Of a stretch of 64,000 nucleotides of DNA, positions 1-7,914 are shown one piece after another. The stretch lies in the NCBI GenBank assembly GCA_036266075.1, contig DATANV010000016.1, forward strand, positions 52,994 through 116,993. Reading direction: 5' to 3'. The stretch's first letter is position 1, and the number at the start of each line of letters is the position of its first letter. Made by a program: the position numbers and the translations under genes. Below the pieces are notes generated by a model, which was given only the letters and a program-made list of their open reading frames with translations, was not told the DNA's origin and made no database searches. This stretch comes from VRUE01 sp036266075 (GTDB lineage: Bacteria; Actinomycetota; Thermoleophilia; Solirubrobacterales; 70-9).

Positions 1-396
1 GTGGCTGAGCTGTCGTTGGTGAAGGCGCCGCCGGAAGCCGAGGACTCGGAGCTGTGGTCGCCGGAGACGCGGTTGCCGACGACGATCTTCGGGCTCGACA
101 TGGACCGGGCGCTGCTCTATGAGCGGATCGACGTGCGGACGGAGGCGATCGTCGCCGGTGGGGCCGAGGAGGAGGCGCGACGGGCCGAAGCCCTCGGCCC
201 GTCGCGCACCGCCCGCAAGGCGCTCGGCTTCGACGAGCTGCTCGGCGGCGACGTCGAGTCGATGAAGAAGCGCTCCCGCAACTACGCTCGGCGCCAGCTG
301 ACCTGGATGCGCAAGATCCCCAACCTCCACTACATCGACCGCACCGGCATGGACGACACCACCGTAGCCGCCCAGATCGCGCCGACGTGCCGGTAG
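1..396 (+). CDS. miaA: tRNA dimethylallyltransferase, C-terminal part
   Basis: C-terminal 131 residues of MiaA; the gene enters from the left edge, so its true start lies outside the window. MiaA transfers dimethylallyl to N6 of A37 in tRNAs that read codons beginning with U. Visible signatures are FGLDMDRALLYERIDVRT, the GFDEL segment and the terminal RNYARRQLTWMRK, which is characteristic of the family. It is followed after 53 nt by dapF on the same strand, a pairing seen in other actinobacteria. The stop codon lies inside an inverted repeat. Identification is secure; only the extent is partial. Confidence 0.95.
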   Translation: MAELSLVKAPPEAEDSELWSPETRLPTTIFGLDMDRALLYERIDVRTEAIVAGGAEEEARRAEALGPSRTARKALGFDELLGGDVESMKKRSRNYARRQLTWMRKIPNLHYIDRTGMDDTTVAAQIAPTCR

Positions 397-433
397 TTAG
401 ACACCATAGTGGGCGTTCAATCACCGGCACGTC
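384..433 (+). terminator. Inverted repeat after miaA
   Basis: Perfect 11-bp arms, GACGTGCCGGT (384-394) and ACCGGCACGTC (423-433), enclose 28 nt and overlap the miaA stop codon. There is no U-tract, so it may be a hairpin terminator or a dispersed repeat. It shares CGGTAGTTA, CACCATA and ACCGGCACG in the same order with the element at 58956-58993. Confidence 0.5.
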
Positions 434-449
434 TGAGTAGGGTCGGGGC

Positions 450-1295
450 GTGAGATTCGAGAAGTGGCAGGCGCTGGGGAACGACTACCTGATCCTGGAG
501 GCGGACTCGCTCCCATGGGGGCTGAGTGGAGAGCGCGTAAAGCGGCTTTGCGATCCGCATTTCGGGATTGGCTCAGACGGTGTGCTGCTGCTCTCGCGCA
601 GCGAGGATCCGGGACTGGTTGCCGAGCTGCGGATCTTCAACCCGGACGGCTCCGAGGCCGAGCTGTCGGGCAACGGGGCGCGGGAGGCGATCCTCTACCT
701 GGGGCGGCATGGCTGGACCGACGCGGACGTCTTCACGATCGGCACCGCCGCGGGGCCGCTGACGCCGACGATCGTCTCGGAGCGCACCTGCTCGGTGGAG
801 ATGGGACGCGCCGGGACGGAGTCGAAGGACTTCCCATCGGGTTCCGCTGACGGCCGTGGCACGCTCACCGCCGGCGGCCGCGAGTGGGACTTTCAGCATG
901 TCTCGATCGGCAACCCGCAGTGCGCGATCGAGGTCGGCACGGGGGTCGAGGATCTCGACCTGGGTGCGATCGGGCCGGGGATCGAAGGCCATGAGTTGTT
1001 TCCCAACCGCACCAACGTCTCCTTTTACGCGGTCGACGGCAGCCGCGTGCGGGCGCGGATCTTCGAGCGAGGGGTGGGGGAGACGCTCTCCTCCGGCACC
1101 GGTGCCAGCGGCGCGGCGATCGCCGCCTTCCTGCGCGGCGCGCCGAGCCCGCTGGTCGTCGAGCTGGACGGTGGCGAGCTGGAGGTCGAGATCTCCGCCG
1201 ACCTCGACGTGCGGCTCAGCGGCTGGGCCGAGCCGATCTGTGCGGGCGAGCTCTCGGCCGAGCTGCTGCAGGCGCTGGCCGAGCTGGACAGCTAG
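450..1295 (+). CDS. dapF: DapF-family protein with both catalytic cysteines replaced by serine
   Basis: 281-aa member of the diaminopimelate epimerase family, GTG start. DapF interconverts LL- and meso-diaminopimelate with two cysteines acting as acid and base. The fold signatures are clear: QALGNDYL near the N-terminus, NPDGSEAELSGNGAR (residues 65-78), FERGVGETLSSGTGASG (205-221). However, the position that is normally Cys in CGNG is Ser73 and the one in CGTG is Ser215; the codons are tcg and tcc. The usual GNPH motif reads GNPQ (residues 154-157). The reading frame is intact and of normal length, so this is not simple decay. It lies 12 nt before an LL-DAP aminotransferase gene. It could be a genuine epimerase with altered chemistry, a related isomerase, or inactive; family assignment is firm, activity is not. 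Confidence 0.85.
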   Translation: MRFEKWQALGNDYLILEADSLPWGLSGERVKRLCDPHFGIGSDGVLLLSRSEDPGLVAELRIFNPDGSEAELSGNGAREAILYLGRHGWTDADVFTIGTAAGPLTPTIVSERTCSVEMGRAGTESKDFPSGSADGRGTLTAGGREWDFQHVSIGNPQCAIEVGTGVEDLDLGAIGPGIEGHELFPNRTNVSFYAVDGSRVRARIFERGVGETLSSGTGASGAAIAAFLRGAPSPLVVELDGGELEVEISADLDVRLSGWAEPICAGELSAELLQALAELDS

Positions 1296-1307
1296 ATTTC
1301 CGCGCCC

Positions 1308-2477
1308 GTGGGGATCGCAGACCCGTCCAAGCGCCTGGAGGCGATGCCTCCGTACATGTTCCAGGAACTGGAGCGGCAGATCGCCGAGAAGCGCGCCGCC
1401 GGCATCGACGTGATCAGTCTCGGGATCGGCGACCCGGACGAGCCGACCTACCCCTACGTCGTCGAGGCGATGCAGCAGGCGGTCGCCGACCCCTCGACGC
1501 ACCAGTACCCCAGCAACCGCGGCCGCGACGAGTTCCGCCAGGCCTTCGCCGAGTTCTACGACCGTCGCTTTGGGGTCGCGATCGATCCCGATCGCGAGGT
1601 GATCCCGGCGATCGGCGCCAAGGAGTGCATCTACAACCTCTGCTTCGCCTTCCTCGATCCCGGCGGCGTCGCCCTTGCCTCCGATCCCGGCTACCCGGTC
1701 TACACCGGCGGGCCGATCCTCGCCGGCGCGACCCCCGAGCTGCTGCCGCTGCTGCCGGAGCACGGCTTCGCGCCGAATCTCGACGCGGTCCCGGCTGAGG
1801 TCGCGGCCCGGGCGCGGCTGATGTTCCTCAACTACCCCAACAACCCGACCGGCGCGATCGTCCCCGATGGCTTCTTCGAGCGGGTCGTCGAGTTCGCCCG
1901 CGAGCACGAGATCCTCGTCGTCCACGACAACGCCTACTCGGAGACGACCTACGACGGCTACGTCGCGCCCAGCTTCCTGGCGACGCCGGGCGCCAAGGAG
2001 GTCGGGGTCGAGGTCTTCTCTCTCTCCAAGGGCTACAACATGACCGGCTGGCGCTGCGCGGCGATCCTCGGCAACGGCGACGCGGTGCAGACCTACTGGC
2101 GGCTGAAGACCAACGTCGACTCCGGACTCTTCGAGGCGGTTCAGCTGGCCGGCGTGGCGGCGCTGAACGGACCGGCTGAGCCGCTGCAGGAGATGAACGA
2201 GACTTACGCCCGGCGCCGCGACCTCGTCGTCTCCGCGCTGGGGGCGATCGGCGTCGAGGTCGGTGCGCCGAAGGGGACGATCTATGTCTGGGCGCCAGTC
2301 CCAAAGGGCCACACCTCGACCAGCTTCGCCGAGCTGGTGCTCGAGGAGGCGGCGGTCGTCGTTTCGCCGGGCTCGATGTACGGGCCGAGCGGCGAGGGCT
2401 TCTTCCGCATTGCGTTAACCACCCCTGACGACCGCATCTCCGAGGCGGTCGAGCGCATGCGCGAGCACCTGGCGTAG
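1308..2477 (+). CDS. dapL: LL-diaminopimelate aminotransferase-like PLP enzyme
   Basis: 389-aa class I/II fold-type I aminotransferase. It most resembles LL-DAP aminotransferases, which make LL-DAP directly from tetrahydrodipicolinate in lysine and peptidoglycan precursor synthesis. Seen: VISLGIGDPDEPT near residue 40, LNYPNNPTGA near 180 (PLP and substrate site), and the PLP lysine in SLSKGYNMTGWR near 245. GTG start at 1308 with no clear SD; an in-frame ATG at 1344 would cut conserved N-terminal residues. The gene is 12 nt downstream of dapF, so the pair is probably co-transcribed. A different substrate cannot be excluded because this subfamily contains several related transaminases. Confidence 0.8.
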   Translation: MGIADPSKRLEAMPPYMFQELERQIAEKRAAGIDVISLGIGDPDEPTYPYVVEAMQQAVADPSTHQYPSNRGRDEFRQAFAEFYDRRFGVAIDPDREVIPAIGAKECIYNLCFAFLDPGGVALASDPGYPVYTGGPILAGATPELLPLLPEHGFAPNLDAVPAEVAARARLMFLNYPNNPTGAIVPDGFFERVVEFAREHEILVVHDNAYSETTYDGYVAPSFLATPGAKEVGVEVFSLSKGYNMTGWRCAAILGNGDAVQTYWRLKTNVDSGLFEAVQLAGVAALNGPAEPLQEMNETYARRRDLVVSALGAIGVEVGAPKGTIYVWAPVPKGHTSTSFAELVLEEAAVVVSPGSMYGPSGEGFFRIALTTPDDRISEAVERMREHLA

Positions 2478-2530
2478 TCATATTTCTTACCGAACGGGGC
2501 GATAGAGGCAACGTTCAGCGCATATTTGGG

Positions 2531-2556
2531 CGAATCTTCCCGAATGGGAAGATTCG
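2531..2556. promoter_or_regulatory. hipBA operator 1
   Basis: Perfect palindrome with 11-bp arms, CGAATCTTCCC and GGGAAGATTCG, separated by GAAT. It shares its core ATCTTCC...GGAAGAT with a second palindrome 40 nt downstream. HipB-type antitoxins bind such palindromes to autoregulate, so both are read as operators of the following hipBA genes. Confidence 0.7.
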
Positions 2557-2583
2557 GGAGGTTTCCCGGTCGATCTACTTAAT

Positions 2584-2603
2584 ATCTTCCTGAGCGGGAA
2601 GAT
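2584..2603. promoter_or_regulatory. hipBA operator 2, overlapping the hipB start codon
   Basis: Palindrome ATCTTCC, 6-nt spacer, GGAAGAT. The right arm runs into the ATG of hipB at 2602. Repressor bound here would cover the translation start region of the DNA and block transcript elongation or initiation. It is the second copy of the motif at 2531-2556. Confidence 0.65.
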
Positions 2604-2817
2604 GGCTGACCGGATCCAAAGCCCCGAGGACATTGGCGCGCAGGTGCGCAGGCGGCGCGCTGCCCTGCGGCTCACCCAGGAGGATCTCGCCGCCGTCGCC
2701 CGCGTGACCCCGCGGTTGCTGGGCGAAGTCGAGCGAGGCAAGAAGACGGCGCAGCTGGCCGGGGTGCTGAGGATCCTCGCGGCCCTCGGGCTCGACCTCT
2801 ACCTGGCGGCGCGATGA
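2602..2817 (+). CDS. hipB: HipB-like XRE antitoxin
   Basis: 71-aa protein that is almost entirely a helix-turn-helix domain: GAQVRRRRAALRLTQEDLA is the first helices and VTPRLLGEVERGKK the recognition region, ending in LGLDLYLAAR typical of HipB. It should bind DNA as a dimer, repress its own operon through the two upstream palindromes and neutralise HipA. Its stop overlaps the hipA start by 4 nt (ATGA), so the pair is translationally coupled. The ATG at 2602 is directly preceded by gggaag, an unusually close SD that also belongs to operator 2. Confidence 0.85.
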   Translation: MADRIQSPEDIGAQVRRRRAALRLTQEDLAAVARVTPRLLGEVERGKKTAQLAGVLRILAALGLDLYLAAR

Positions 2818-4085
2818 CCGCCCTCGACGTCTACTTCCACCTCGATCGCGTCGGCCGCCTCGAGCGGCTCGACCAGGGTCGCCTCGGCTTCGCCTACGAG
2901 TCCGCCTGGGTCGAGCGCGCCGGGGCGCCCCTCTCGCTCTCCCTGCCGGTGCGTGAGCGGCCCTTCGACGACGGCGAGTGCAGGCCTTTCTTCGCGGGGC
3001 TTCTGCCGGAGGGCGAGTTCCTCAGGGCGATCTCTCGTGCATTCCACGTCTCGAGCGGTAACTCCTTCGGGCTGCTTGCTGAAATCGGCGGCGAGTGTGC
3101 CGGGGCCGTCTCACTGGTACCGCGGGGAGAGGAGCCGCCCTTTGCCTCCGCGCCGCCGCCCCGCTGGCTCGGCGACGGAGAGCTGGCGAATCTGCTTGCC
3201 GAGCTCCCCAAGCGGCCGCTGCTCTACGGCGCCGATGGCGAGGACGAGGGCCTGCGGCTCTCGCTGGCCGGCGCACGGGACAAGCTGCCGGTTCTCGCCG
3301 AGGGCGAACGGCTCGGCATCACCCTGGGGCGGCCGCCGAGCACGCACTTCATCAAGGCGCCGATCGCCGAGGTCGACGGCATGGTCGCCAACGAGGCTTT
3401 CTGCCTCGCCCTGGCGGCGGAGGTGGGGCTCACCGCTGCCGAAGCGAGGCCCGTCACCGCTGGCGAGCGCGAAGGTCTCTTGGTGACGCGCTACGACCGC
3501 CGTCGTCACGACGCAGACGTTCGCCGTATCCACCAGGAGGACCTCTGCCAGGCACTCGGCTTCCTGCCCGAGCAGAAGTACGAGGCCGACGGCGGACCGG
3601 GGATCGAAGCCTGCGCGCACCTGCTGCGTGATCGGTCGGCGGCGCCCGCCGTCGACCTCTTCGCGTTTCTCGACGCCCTCGTCTTCAATCTGCTGACGGG
3701 CAACGGCGACGCGCATGCGAAGAACTACTCGCTGCTGCTCGAGGGCGACGTCGCACCGCGGCTTGCCCCGCTGTACGACGTGCTCTCCACCCGCGTCTAC
3801 GGCCGTCGCTTTGGCCGCAAGATGGCGATGAAGTACGGCGGTGAGTACCGCTTCGATCGCATTCGCGGCCGCCATGTCGAGCGCCTTGCCGCCGAACTGG
3901 GAGTCTCCGCAAAGATGACCAGGACGCGTGTCAAGGACCTGTCCGGTCGAACCGTCGAGGCCCTGGCGGGGGCTCGCGAGCGGTTGCCGGCGGATTGGCA
4001 GGACGAACGCGTGCTCGACAGAATTGAAACCCTGGTGCGGAAGATGGCGGAGGGTGTCGTCGCGGCTGCGGCGGAACCCGCTTGA
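2814..4085 (+). CDS. hipA: HipA-type serine/threonine kinase toxin
   Basis: 423-aa HipA kinase. In the best-studied case HipA phosphorylates glutamyl-tRNA synthetase and induces dormancy. Domain order: HipA N-terminal subdomain (residues 5-110, with FFAGLLPEGEFLRA), the glycine-rich loop SLAGARDKLPV near 150, THFIKAP near 180 (ATP lysine), and the catalytic NGDAHAKNYSLLL near 300, followed by a metal-binding PLYDVLST. Coupled to hipB by a 4-nt overlap and regulated with it. It ends 1 nt before the convergent MBL gene. Catalytic residues look intact. The substrate in this host is unknown. Confidence 0.9.
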   Translation: MTALDVYFHLDRVGRLERLDQGRLGFAYESAWVERAGAPLSLSLPVRERPFDDGECRPFFAGLLPEGEFLRAISRAFHVSSGNSFGLLAEIGGECAGAVSLVPRGEEPPFASAPPPRWLGDGELANLLAELPKRPLLYGADGEDEGLRLSLAGARDKLPVLAEGERLGITLGRPPSTHFIKAPIAEVDGMVANEAFCLALAAEVGLTAAEARPVTAGEREGLLVTRYDRRRHDADVRRIHQEDLCQALGFLPEQKYEADGGPGIEACAHLLRDRSAAPAVDLFAFLDALVFNLLTGNGDAHAKNYSLLLEGDVAPRLAPLYDVLSTRVYGRRFGRKMAMKYGGEYRFDRIRGRHVERLAAELGVSAKMTRTRVKDLSGRTVEALAGARERLPADWQDERVLDRIETLVRKMAEGVVAAAAEPA

Positions 4086-4086
4086 C

Positions 4087-4932
4087 TCAGGCGACTGCTT
4101 CGCGCTCCTCGCGCTTGCGCCAGTAACGGTCGAGGCCGCGCCACTGGTACTCGGGGGGGACACACTGGATCAGCTCGGCGGCTGCCTCCTCGCTGGCAGC
4201 CGCCGCGGCGACGCGCTCGCGGTGGCGGGCCTCGTAAGCGGCTTCGTCCAGCTCGCGGGCCAGCTGCGCCTCCTCGTGCAGGCGCTCGCGCACCTCGGCC
4301 AGGTGCGGCGCCGGCTCCTCGATCGCGCCGAAATGGGTCAGCGCCAGGCGCTCGGGCTGCCAGCCTGCGACCAGGTCGATCGAGTCCAGCCAGGTCTCGA
4401 CGTCGATGTCGGGCGGCGGCGTCGGAGGCACGGTGAAGTCGACGCCGGGGATGCGCACCGCGGCGACGTCGCCGACGAAGGCCGTACCGCTCTCCTCGTG
4501 CAGGTAGCAGACGTGGTGAGAGGCGTGGCCGGGGGTGTAGGCGACGCGCATGCCGAGCACACTCTCGCCGCCCGAGAGGGCGGTGACGTTAGCCTCGGGG
4601 ACCGGGACGATCTCGCCCCAGAGGCGCCCCATCGCGTCGCCGTAGAGGCGCTCGGCGCTGGCCAGTAGCCGGGAGGGATCGATCAGGTGCGCCGCGCCGC
4701 GCTCGTGGACGTAGACCTCCAGGTCGGGCCAGCGTCGCACCAATGCGCCGGTAGCCGCCGCGTGGTCGAGGTGGATATGGGTCAGCAGCAGCGCCCGCGG
4801 CCGTTCCTCGCCGAGCGCCGCGAGCAGGGTCTCGAGCGAGGACTCCGGTCCCGGGTCGACCAGTGCCTCGCCGGCCTGCCAGCAGCCGATGACGTGTGGC
4901 CGGCCGAGGTGCTCGACGTCGATGACCCGCAT
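4087..4932 (-). CDS. Metallo-beta-lactamase-fold hydrolase
   Basis: 281-aa MBL-fold metal hydrolase. Metal-binding motifs are THIHLDHAA (residues 51-59), TPGHASHH near 133, the bridging Asp in FVGDVAAV near 152 and THFG near 200. The active-site pattern is like glyoxalase II and related esterases. The C-terminal 70 residues are helical and charged (ERLHEEAQLARELDEAAYE), unlike the glyoxalase II C-terminal domain. The substrate cannot be deduced. It is followed after 14 nt by the NAD epimerase gene on the same strand... in transcription order the epimerase is upstream, so the two may be co-transcribed. Confidence 0.85.
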   Translation of the reverse strand: MRVIDVEHLGRPHVIGCWQAGEALVDPGPESSLETLLAALGEERPRALLLTHIHLDHAAATGALVRRWPDLEVYVHERGAAHLIDPSRLLASAERLYGDAMGRLWGEIVPVPEANVTALSGGESVLGMRVAYTPGHASHHVCYLHEESGTAFVGDVAAVRIPGVDFTVPPTPPPDIDVETWLDSIDLVAGWQPERLALTHFGAIEEPAPHLAEVRERLHEEAQLARELDEAAYEARHRERVAAAAASEEAAAELIQCVPPEYQWRGLDRYWRKREEREAVA

Positions 4933-4946
4933 CGCCCGCGGGATGA

Positions 4947-5945
4947 TCAGGCCGCAGCCGGCGCCGGGAAGCGGTCGTCGGCTTCCAACGTCTGTCGCAG
5001 CCCCTCTTCGAGGCCACGCGGCGCGTAGCCCAGCTCGCGGCTGGCCTTCTCATGGCTCGCCCAGAAGGTGACGCCGTCGGCGGAGGAGATCAGCTCGCGC
5101 AGGTTCGGCGGCTGGCCCATCAGCTTGCCGACCAACGGGCCGATCGGCGTCAGCGCCTTCATCAGGCCGACCGGCATCGCCCGCTTTGGCGCCTTGCGCC
5201 CGGTTGCGGCGGCGACGGTCTCGATCGCCTCGCGCATCGTCGTCACCGGGCCGCTGATCACGTAGGTCTCGCCCAGCCCACCCTTGTCCAGGGCAAGCAG
5301 GATACCGCCGGCGATGTCTTCGACGTGGGTCAGGCAGATGCCGAACTCGGGGAAGGGCATCAGCGGCAGTTTCCCGGCGAAGAACTGCTCCAGCAGGTCG
5401 GCCACCTGCGAGGTGTCGCCGGGCCCGTAGACACCGCCCGGCTGGACGATCACTCCCGGGAGGCCCTGCTCGGTGAACATCCGCTTGGCGATCCTGTGGG
5501 CCTCCAGCTTGGTCTCCTCGTAATAGGAGGTGAACTCCTTGCCGGGGTGCTCGTAGGTCTCGTCGACCACCTGTCGGTGGGTGTTGCCGAAGATGCCGAC
5601 GGTGGAGACGTAGACGGTCTTGGGGATACCGGCTTCCTGAGCCGCTTTCAGCACTCGCTCGGTGCCGGCGACGTTGGCCTCCCACATCGCCGGGTGCTGC
5701 GAGGCGGGGATGCCGACCTCGTACATCGCCGCGGCATGGACCACGCCGTCGCAGCCCTCCATGCCGGCGCGCAGCGCCTCCGCGTTGCCGAGGTCGCCGT
5801 CGACCAGCTCGCAGCCCAGCGCGGCCACCTTGGCGCCCTTCTCGCGGTTGCGGACCAGGCAGCGGACCTCGTCGCCGCGAGCGCGCAGCTGGCGCGCGAC
5901 CTCGCCGCCGATGAACCCGGTCCCTCCCGTGACGAAGACCTTCAC
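4947..5945 (-). CDS. NAD(P)-dependent epimerase/reductase (extended SDR)
   Basis: 332-aa extended short-chain dehydrogenase/reductase of the dihydroflavonol-4-reductase-like group. The nucleotide-binding motif VFVTGGTGFIG is at residues 3-13, and the catalytic YxxxK is in YYEETKLEAHR near 150. GTG at 5945 was chosen because it places the Rossmann motif right at the N-terminus; the open frame upstream reads into the divergent hflX. It likely acts on a sugar-nucleotide, sterol-like or other hydroxyl substrate, unspecified. It shares a 46-bp divergent intergenic region with hflX. Confidence 0.82.
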   Translation of the reverse strand: MKVFVTGGTGFIGGEVARQLRARGDEVRCLVRNREKGAKVAALGCELVDGDLGNAEALRAGMEGCDGVVHAAAMYEVGIPASQHPAMWEANVAGTERVLKAAQEAGIPKTVYVSTVGIFGNTHRQVVDETYEHPGKEFTSYYEETKLEAHRIAKRMFTEQGLPGVIVQPGGVYGPGDTSQVADLLEQFFAGKLPLMPFPEFGICLTHVEDIAGGILLALDKGGLGETYVISGPVTTMREAIETVAAATGRKAPKRAMPVGLMKALTPIGPLVGKLMGQPPNLRELISSADGVTFWASHEKASRELGYAPRGLEEGLRQTLEADDRFPAPAAA

Positions 5946-5991
5946 GGCTCGTAGCCTATCCACCCGTGGCGCATGCCTACAATCGGCCTGA

Positions 5992-7308
5992 GTGGATCGA
6001 TCCAGGAACGGGCGCAGCAAGCAGACGCGATATGCCGAAAACGGCGCCGGCGTCGTCAATCCCCGTGCCCGCCAGCGCGCCCTGGCGATCGGCATCGCCG
6101 ACGGTCGCGGGGACGGCGATCCGCTGGCCGAGCTGAAAGAGCTGCTGCGCACGGCCGGCGTCGCGACGGCCGGCGAGGCGGTGCAGCAGCGCGCCGCGCC
6201 CGACCCCGACCGCTACCTCGGTCGCGGCAAGCTGGCCGAGGTCAAGCGGCAGATCGGCGAGCGCGACGCCAACCTGGTTGCCTGCGACGACGAGCTGGCG
6301 CCGCGCCAGGAGCGCAACCTCGAGGCGGCGCTGGGCGTGCCGGTGATCGACCGCACCGCTGTGATCCTCGACATCTTCGCCGACCACGCTCACTCCGCCG
6401 AGGGCAAGCTGCAGGTCGAGCTGGCGCAGCTCGAATACAACCTGGCGCGGATGCGGGGGCTGTGGACCCACCTCGAGCGGCTCGGCGGCGGGATCGGCAC
6501 CAGGGGGCCGGGCGAGAGCCAGATCGAGACCGACCGTCGCCTCGCACGCGACCGGATTGCGGCGCTGCGCCGCCGCCTCGAGCGGCTCGAACGCAACCGC
6601 GGCGTGATGCGCGCGCGGCGCCAGCGCTCCTCGCTGCCCCGGGTCGCCCTCGCCGGCTACACCAACGCCGGCAAGTCGACGCTGCTTAACGCGCTGAGCG
6701 GGGCCGAGGTCGGAGTCGGCGACCGGCTCTTCCACACGCTCGACCCCACGACCCGCAGCGTCGAGCTGTCGGGCCGTGACTTCCTCGTCACCGACACGGT
6801 CGGCTTCATCGAGAAGCTGCCCCACCAGCTGGTCGAGGCCTTCAAGGCGACCCTTGAGGAGACCGTGCTCGCCGATCTAATCCTGCAGGTGGTCGACGCC
6901 GCCGCGCCCGAGGAGCGCCGCCGCGCCGATCTGGCCGCCGTCGACGCGGTCCTCGAGGAGATCGGGGCCGGCGGCAAGCCGCGCCTGCTCGTCCTCAACA
7001 AGGCGGACCTGTTGGACGACGGCGAGCGCCGCGAGATCGTGCTGAGCCACCCGGGCGCGACGCTCGTCTCGGCGCTCGACGGCGAGGGCCTCGACGAGCT
7101 GCGCCGGGAGGTCGAGACGGCCTTCGAGGACACGCTGGCCGAGGTCGACCTGCTCATCCCCTACAGCGAGGGGGCGCGGTTGTCCGAGCTGCACGAGGTG
7201 GCCGGGGACCTGGAGCGGGTCGAGCGGGCGGACGGCGTGCTCGTGCATGCGCGGGTGCCGGTCGCGGAGATGCACCGGTTCGAGGATCTTCGTACTGCGG
7301 CGGCGTAG
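5992..7308 (+). CDS. hflX: HflX ribosome-associated GTPase
   Basis: 438-aa HflX-type GTPase, a factor that splits stalled or hibernating 70S ribosomes. The N-terminal HflX domain includes YLGRGKLAEVK and the ribosome-contacting GGGIGTRGPGESQIETDRR. A coiled-coil helix follows, then the G domain with GYTNAGKSTLLN (G1), DTVGF (G3) and NKAD (G4). The GTG at 5992 gives a somewhat long N-terminus, and a GTG about 20 codons later is also possible. It diverges from the epimerase gene, and a long nested inverted repeat starts right after its stop. Confidence 0.93.
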   Translation: MDRSRNGRSKQTRYAENGAGVVNPRARQRALAIGIADGRGDGDPLAELKELLRTAGVATAGEAVQQRAAPDPDRYLGRGKLAEVKRQIGERDANLVACDDELAPRQERNLEAALGVPVIDRTAVILDIFADHAHSAEGKLQVELAQLEYNLARMRGLWTHLERLGGGIGTRGPGESQIETDRRLARDRIAALRRRLERLERNRGVMRARRQRSSLPRVALAGYTNAGKSTLLNALSGAEVGVGDRLFHTLDPTTRSVELSGRDFLVTDTVGFIEKLPHQLVEAFKATLEETVLADLILQVVDAAAPEERRRADLAAVDAVLEEIGAGGKPRLLVLNKADLLDDGERREIVLSHPGATLVSALDGEGLDELRREVETAFEDTLAEVDLLIPYSEGARLSELHEVAGDLERVERADGVLVHARVPVAEMHRFEDLRTAAA

Positions 7309-7309
7309 G

Positions 7310-7433
7310 GGGTCGGGTGGGGGTGCCCTCCCGCTTGCTGGGTTTTTCGCCTGGCGCGGGTGCCGCTCTCGCTGAGGGGGCTGTGCGAAAAACATGACGC
7401 CGCTGCGCGGGAGGGACACCCCCCACCCGACCC
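7310..7433. repeat. Nested inverted repeat, copy A
   Basis: GC-rich outer arms of about 25 bp (7310-7334 and 7407-7433, one bulge and one mismatch) enclose an inner inverted repeat GTTTTTCGC / GCGAAAAAC. It lies between the co-directional hflX and dut genes. It has the same architecture as elements at 40009, 52245 and 63158. It may be a structured terminator or a transcribed RNA element. Confidence 0.75.
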
Positions 7434-7459
7434 GTCGCGGGCGCTGTAGGGTGGCCGCC

Positions 7460-7891
7460 GTGGAGCTCCGAATTGTGAAGCTGAAAGCAGAGGCGACGGT
7501 TCCCAGCCGGGCGCATGAGGGGGATGCTGGGTTGGATCTGTACGCGGGCGAGCCGGCGCATATTGGGCCGGGGGAGCGGTGGAGCGTGGGGACCGGGGTT
7601 GCCGTGGAGATTCCGGCGGGGCACGCCGGCCTGGTGCTGCCGCGCTCGGGGCTGGCGCGGGAGCATGGGATCGCGCTGGTCAACAGCCCTGGCCTGATCG
7701 ACTCGGGGTACCGGGGAGAAGTGCGGGTCCTGCTGCTGAACACCGATCCGGCCGAGACCTTCCGGGTCGAGGCGGGGGACCGGATCGCGCAGCTGGTGCT
7801 GGCGCCGGTTGCGATAGCGGAGCCGGTCGAGGCCGAGGCACTCAGCGAGTCGGCGCGCGGCGACGGCGGCTTCGGCTCCAGCGGTCGCTGA
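7460..7891 (+). CDS. dut: dUTP diphosphatase
   Basis: 143-aa trimeric dUTPase, which hydrolyses dUTP to dUMP and keeps uracil out of DNA. All five motifs are present: EGDAGLDL (1), PRSGLA (2), NSPGLIDSGYRGEV (3, with the catalytic Asp and the Tyr that excludes deoxyribose variants), GDRIAQLVL (4) and the flexible C-terminal RGDGGFGSSG (5). GTG at 7460 was preferred to the GTG at 7451 because taggg at 7446-7450 is then spaced as an SD. Length matches the family. Confidence 0.95.
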   Translation: MELRIVKLKAEATVPSRAHEGDAGLDLYAGEPAHIGPGERWSVGTGVAVEIPAGHAGLVLPRSGLAREHGIALVNSPGLIDSGYRGEVRVLLLNTDPAETFRVEAGDRIAQLVLAPVAIAEPVEAEALSESARGDGGFGSSGR

Positions 7892-7914
7892 GCCGCCTTC
7901 CAACGGGCGAGCGT

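Noticed and set aside
450..1295. dapF as a decayed pseudogene
   Set aside because: No stop or frameshift, normal length, and the rest of the conserved motifs intact. Exact Cys-to-Ser at both sites looks selected rather than random.
573..2312. 579-codon minus-strand open frame
   Set aside because: Shadow of dapF and dapL; no motif, and both sense genes have full family signatures.
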